The notes below the pieces were generated by a model. It did no database searches. It was given only the letters and a program-made list of their open reading frames with translations, and was not told where the DNA came from. The position numbers and the translations under genes are program-made. A stretch of DNA of 9,744 bases from Desulfobacterales bacterium (GTDB lineage Bacteria > Desulfobacterota > Desulfobacteria > Desulfobacterales > JAFDCJ01): assembly GCA_020345785.1 (NCBI GenBank), contig CP070771.1:810138-819881 (forward strand). Direction: 5' to 3'. Positions within the stretch are counted from its first letter, which is position 1. Every line of letters starts with the position of its first letter. Shown piece by piece: positions 5,902-9,744 of the stretch.

Positions 5902-5936
5902 CTGAACCCTGAACCCGGAACGCTGAACCTTGAACC
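5902..5936. repeat. Five-unit heptad repeat next to the large gene's stop codon
   Basis: Units are CTGAACC, CTGAACC, CGGAACG, CTGAACC, TTGAACC, with a strict 7-bp period and consensus CTGAACC. The array ends 5 bp from the stop codon of the large membrane protein (5942-5944). It has the same kind of position as the GCTTCCCA array beside the MFS stop and the TCGTCAA array beside the patatin stop. Confidence 0.75.
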
Positions 5937-5941
5937 TACAT

Positions 5942-8900
5942 CTAAGGTAAATCAAAAAGAAAGCGCATGGCATTGGTCAATTCTTGGGCGGTTGCCCGGC
6001 GCGGTGGTTGTCCGGGAAGTCGAAGCATGGGTGAAGCACGGTGGGCGCGATCGATCGTCCCATCGGCGCCGGCGTCTGCGCCGATCTCTTTCCAGGCCCG
6101 GAATGCGTTCAGCCAGCCCAGGTTCGTGGCAATCGGTTCGCCCTCGGGAGCGCGGGATACATAGTCGTCGGGGGCGGAGCGCATGCCTGAATCGGCCCTT
6201 TCCGGGTGATCGCCTTTTTCGCTTCGGGCGCCGCCGGCGATCAGCATTTTCCACTCATTAACGCGCCGCTCGTCAAGGTTCCATTGACGGAATACCTGGT
6301 GGACCCTGCCCAGCTTATTGTCGGCGGGAAGTCCGGCGACGGTGATATCCGCAGCGCTGACGCTCGGGGTTGCGCCCAGGCAGAGCATCGCAGCCAGGTC
6401 CGCGGCGAAGTCGATGCCGGTGCCGTCGAACGGATCGGTCCCGGATGGCGGGAGCAGGCGTACCTTCTCAGCGCCGTTGCAGGTCTCATCGACGCCGACC
6501 GGCGTGCTCAACGCGCTGCGGGGCGAGTGGCGCAGCAGGTAGGCGTTGTCTTCGCTTTTGCCGACCGGCTGAAATTGTGCGCGGGCCGCATCGTGGGCCG
6601 CCCAGGTGAGCGCCGTATCGCCCGGATCGGCCAGCATCTGCGGAGCCGGCAGGGCGTAAGCCGGATCGTCGGCGTCAAAGGGAGCTGCTTCGATGCCTGC
6701 CAGTCCGGCCTTCAGTTGGTCGGCGATCTGCTGTGGGGTCAAGGGGCCGTCGAGCGCGATCGGCGTTTCCGTAATTCCGTCGCTGAACACGACGGTGTCA
6801 CGGTCGTGCCGAATGGCCATATCACCGTCACCGGTCCACCAGATCTTTACCACCGCACGGGTTCCGGACGGGTAGCGCTTGTGTTCTAGGGCGGTCCCGC
6901 CCTGTTCCCACAACACCTGCTGCTCGAATGCCCGGGCGCGGGTATGGGACATCGGGCGCACCACGGCCGGATCGAGAAAATCAAGGATCTCGGGGTTGTC
7001 CGAACGGCGGTTTTTCAACAGACCCACCAAGCCGCCGCCGTTGGAGATCACAGCACCCATGGGCATTCCAAGGCCGAACCACAGCCCCGCCGTGTAAATC
7101 GCCCACATGAGCCAGAACTGCCAGTCCTCTTTCCATTTGGTCAGTTGGGGCAGAAGTGCAAAAAGAAATGAACTGCCGGCGGTCAGCAGCGGGAGCCATT
7201 GCAGCAGGTACATGTTCGCATAGCCGGGGTGGCCCTGGGCCCACTCAATGATGCCGCGCACAAGGAAGTACACATCAATGCCGGTATGCAAGGTGAAGAA
7301 CAATCCCCAGCGCAATTCGGGTTTTTCACCGGTTGTCGCCAGGGCCCCGGCTGAGACGGCCGCGCGCACGATGCCGAACACCAGGGCCTGAATGAAGTAG
7401 GGATTCTGCCGCGGCACGATTCCCCAGAGGATCATGGCGTAGACAAACGGCATCACGCCGCCCAGGGCCATACTGATCTGGTACAGCTCATACCACGAGC
7501 TTTCGTCGGCATCCAGCGGCTGCCCGGCGTCATCGGTCACATTGGCGAACAGGCGTTGGGCGTTGGGCATGGCGTAGCGCGCCAAAATCAATGCCAACGG
7601 CCCCATCAGGATGATGGGGCTGAGCAGCAGCCACCAGACGGCCCAATGGGCGCCCGGGCTCATGGACTTGACAAACAGACCGTAGCCTTCCTTGAGATCG
7701 CCGCCGGATATGGTGTAGGCGTCGACGGCGCCCGTTTGGCTGTCGGCAAAGCGTTCACTGCGCCGATCGTTCGGCTGGTAGGCTTCGTTGATGGCTTCGG
7801 CAAAGCCGTTGAACAGGGCGTCTGGTATGCTGGACGGGTCGGGAAACCAGTTGCGCCAGCGGCTTTGGGCGGGTGCGTCCTTGAGCAGCTCCCGTGAAAT
7901 CCACCGGTTGGTCAATATATCGTCGATGCACACTCTACGGTGGTCCCAGTCGATACTGCTGCGTTCGGCCTGAAGCCCGCGCAAAATGGGGTTGCAGGTT
8001 ACCTCGGCCGCCAGCGCGCTCATCAGGCCCATGGTAAAGGCCTGGATTTTTTCCTTCTCGGCGGTCGATGAGGCCTGTGCCATCGCAAGTTCACCGGCCC
8101 GGACGACGAACTGACCGGTGGGTACAATGGCTTTGCTGAAATGGGCATCGGGCGCGCCCCGCCTCAGAACATCGGTGATCCAGCCCATCTGGGGCGACAG
8201 CAGATCGATATAGTCGGGGAGATTCCAGGCGGTGCTTCCCAAGAGGGCAAATTTTGAAAATCCCTGCGGCAGCGGGGCATCAACAGGGGCATCGACCGCA
8301 TCGCCCTGATCGAACATCGCGGCGGCCAGCTCGGCCAAGGCGTGAATGCGGCGCTCGGTCGGGCTGATGTCGGCGCCGGCCGTCTCGATTTTGGCTTGCA
8401 GGGCATCGCGCAAGCCCGAAATTTTCCTGCGGGTGAGCAGGGCCACCGAGACGGGCAGCAGGTTGGGGACACAGGGCGGCAGTGAGCTGTCCGCGCGCGG
8501 AATCCGGCCGCTATACCGCTCAATTTTCAGTGACTTGAATGTTGCCTGCCGGTGGTTGTTGCACAGCTGGGCCACATTGCGCTCATTACCAAGAAATGTG
8601 TCGCCGGTTTTTTGATATACAAGTACCAGCAGCCCGCGCCGTGCCGGGTTTTCCAACTCGGACCACCGGGGAAGCAATATCGGCGGCAAGTCGAACCGCA
8701 CGATTTGGGGCCGGCCGACCTGCACATTGTCGATGGTCTTTTCCCCGACAGTGCTCCAGGCATCGGTATTGACCGGATTGCCGCTTTGGAGGGTGGTCAG
8801 GTAGTTGGCCGGGAGGGCTTCAGGTGGGTCGGATCCGAGTAGCACTTGCACCGTTACCTTTTTCCCGGTCACGGATCCACGGTTGTGCACCTGAATGTAA

Positions 8901-9744
8901 ATCCGATTGACAATCGGCTGTTCGGCAACGGCCACATGCTCGGAATTGTCCGACAATTTATCAACGTATTCGACATAGGTCGGTTCATAGTCATTGGCAA
9001 ATTGAAACTCGCCGTCATCGTTGGGAGCATCGACTTTGACATCGGGGGACTGCCCGAAAGCGGTCGCCGCTTTTGATCTGCTTTTCGGATCCGGATGTTC
9101 TTCTCCGTACTGGGGAACCACACCCTCACGGCCACCGTCGAGGGTTGAATTACGCAGGAATAATTCGACCCGCGGCACCGTTGGCGGTCCGATAACATAC
9201 TCCCAAACGCCAAAGCCATAGGTCGAAGCCCGTAATAACTGAACCGCGCCGTCGTGCCATTCAAAATCCCTAACCGCCGAGTCCGGCAGCCCGATCGAGA
9301 AGGGATTCCAGGTCCCCCCGCCATCCTGGGAACGCCATACGCCGTTGTCGGTGCCGACGTAAATGTGGGCGTTGTTGTTCGGATCGAGGATCAAGGCGTT
9401 AGCCTGGCTGTTGGGAAGTGGGCCGGCCGCTGTTCCACCGCGATGACGCCAGGGTCTGGGAACCCCTGTGCCGTCATAATGCCACACGCGGGCGAAAACG
9501 TGAACTGCCGCCCCGGGGGGTGTCACACGCACCCCTCTTCCCCCGAGCGTGACAAAGATGGAGTTTCCGCTGGCGTCCGTCGGATCGAGTTTGATCTCCC
9601 TGACCGGACGGTTGAGGCCACTGAAATTCGGCGGACCGCCATCGGTCTGATCGCTGTCTATCTGCTGAACTGACCATGTTCCCCCCGATTCGGTGTACCG
9701 ATATACCTCCCCATTCATCAGGCCGGCAAAGATCAGATTGGGCC
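5942..9744 (-). CDS. Very large beta-propeller / multi-pass membrane protein (5' end beyond the window)
   Basis: The frame is open at the right edge: codons before the first internal ATG (9718) read PNLIFAGL and continue the same repeat pattern, so at least 1,266 residues are present and the start is missing. Numbering is from that ATG. Residues 1-175 carry Asp-box/BNR beta-propeller repeats, the best being SQDGGGTW (130-137) after YVGTDNGVW; TESGGTW (9-15) is a degenerate copy. Residues about 180-400 are a beta-rich soluble region with SPDVKVDAP (224-232), of a CARDB-like or immunoglobulin-like character (weak inference). Residues 410-690 are mostly helical, with no family recognised. Six hydrophobic segments follow, near 693-715, 743-768, 774-795, 803-825, 836-858 and 866-898. 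Residues 900-1258 form a soluble tail with no recognised family. The propeller is probably exported and the membrane block anchors it, but signal peptide and topology cannot be judged without the N-terminus. The function is unknown. Confidence 0.85.
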   Translation of the reverse strand, partial: PNLIFAGLMNGEVYRYTESGGTWSVQQIDSDQTDGGPPNFSGLNRPVREIKLDPTDASGNSIFVTLGGRGVRVTPPGAAVHVFARVWHYDGTGVPRPWRHRGGTAAGPLPNSQANALILDPNNNAHIYVGTDNGVWRSQDGGGTWNPFSIGLPDSAVRDFEWHDGAVQLLRASTYGFGVWEYVIGPPTVPRVELFLRNSTLDGGREGVVPQYGEEHPDPKSRSKAATAFGQSPDVKVDAPNDDGEFQFANDYEPTYVEYVDKLSDNSEHVAVAEQPIVNRIYIQVHNRGSVTGKKVTVQVLLGSDPPEALPANYLTTLQSGNPVNTDAWSTVGEKTIDNVQVGRPQIVRFDLPPILLPRWSELENPARRGLLVLVYQKTGDTFLGNERNVAQLCNNHRQATFKSLKIERYSGRIPRADSSLPPCVPNLLPVSVALLTRRKISGLRDALQAKIETAGADISPTERRIHALAELAAAMFDQGDAVDAPVDAPLPQGFSKFALLGSTAWNLPDYIDLLSPQMGWITDVLRRGAPDAHFSKAIVPTGQFVVRAGELAMAQASSTAEKEKIQAFTMGLMSALAAEVTCNPILRGLQAERSSIDWDHRRVCIDDILTNRWISRELLKDAPAQSRWRNWFPDPSSIPDALFNGFAEAINEAYQPNDRRSERFADSQTGAVDAYTISGGDLKEGYGLFVKSMSPGAHWAVWWLLLSPIILMGPLALILARYAMPNAQRLFANVTDDAGQPLDADESSWYELYQISMALGGVMPFVYAMILWGIVPRQNPYFIQALVFGIVRAAVSAGALATTGEKPELRWGLFFTLHTGIDVYFLVRGIIEWAQGHPGYANMYLLQWLPLLTAGSSFLFALLPQLTKWKEDWQFWLMWAIYTAGLWFGLGMPMGAVISNGGGLVGLLKNRRSDNPEILDFLDPAVVRPMSHTRARAFEQQVLWEQGGTALEHKRYPSGTRAVVKIWWTGDGDMAIRHDRDTVVFSDGITETPIALDGPLTPQQIADQLKAGLAGIEAAPFDADDPAYALPAPQMLADPGDTALTWAAHDAARAQFQPVGKSEDNAYLLRHSPRSALSTPVGVDETCNGAEKVRLLPPSGTDPFDGTGIDFAADLAAMLCLGATPSVSAADITVAGLPADNKLGRVHQVFRQWNLDERRVNEWKMLIAGGARSEKGDHPERADSGMRSAPDDYVSRAPEGEPIATNLGWLNAFRAWKEIGADAGADGTIDRAHRASPMLRLPGQPPRRATAQELTNAMRFLFDLP

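Noticed and set aside
6206..6889. Plus-strand frame of 227 codons opposite the large membrane protein
   Set aside because: Antisense to the tail of a long uninterrupted gene and without motifs, as is usual in GC-rich coding DNA.
1..9744. tRNA or rRNA genes
   Set aside because: No cloverleaf with a T-loop GTTC-type motif and no rRNA-like conserved stretch was noticed in the spacers.

Overview
The window reads as a bacterial chromosome segment with every confident gene on the minus strand. GC-rich genes (high fifties percent by eye) are separated by AT-richer spacers full of short tandem repeats and palindromes. The style (patatin and TIR/SLOG signalling genes, very large beta-propeller/membrane proteins, 7-8 bp degenerate repeats between genes) resembles sulfate-reducing Desulfobacterota (former Deltaproteobacteria). 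No taxonomic marker gene is present, so this assignment is weak inference.

Layout in minus-strand transcription order (right to left). (1) 9744-5942: a very large protein, open at the window edge, with Asp-box beta-propeller repeats, a long soluble middle, about six membrane helices and a soluble C-terminal domain. (2) 5735-4503: a 12-helix major facilitator transporter. (3) 4502-3953: a spacer with several repeat arrays and an open frame without a start codon that encodes a plausible lost membrane helix. (4) 3952-3671: a small two-helix membrane protein, possibly the remnant of a longer gene. (5) 3670-3302: a non-coding spacer with four consecutive hairpins. (6) 3301-2135: a patatin-like phospholipase. 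(7) 2056-86: a three-part protein with an N-terminal TIR/deoxyribosyltransferase-like Rossmannoid domain, a central TPR region resembling the MAP3K TRAFs-binding domain, and a C-terminal SLOG-like nucleotide-binding domain. A possible convergent plus-strand gene end lies at 1-120.

The most interesting unit is the patatin / TIR-like-TPR-SLOG pair. The two genes are co-oriented and 69-78 bp apart, each with a good Shine-Dalgarno sequence. A lipase effector next to a protein with two Rossmannoid nucleotide-related domains flanking a TPR scaffold is the logic of nucleotide-signal immunity systems: a sensor detects or processes a nucleotide and a phospholipase attacks the membrane. No cyclase, CRISPR array or NTPase switch is visible, so this is a candidate two-gene conflict or stress-signalling module rather than a recognised CBASS operon.

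The second theme is the spacers. Three of the four sizeable minus-strand genes with visible stops have a degenerate tandem array of constant 7- or 8-bp period starting within about 0-5 bp of the stop codon. Each array has a different consensus.
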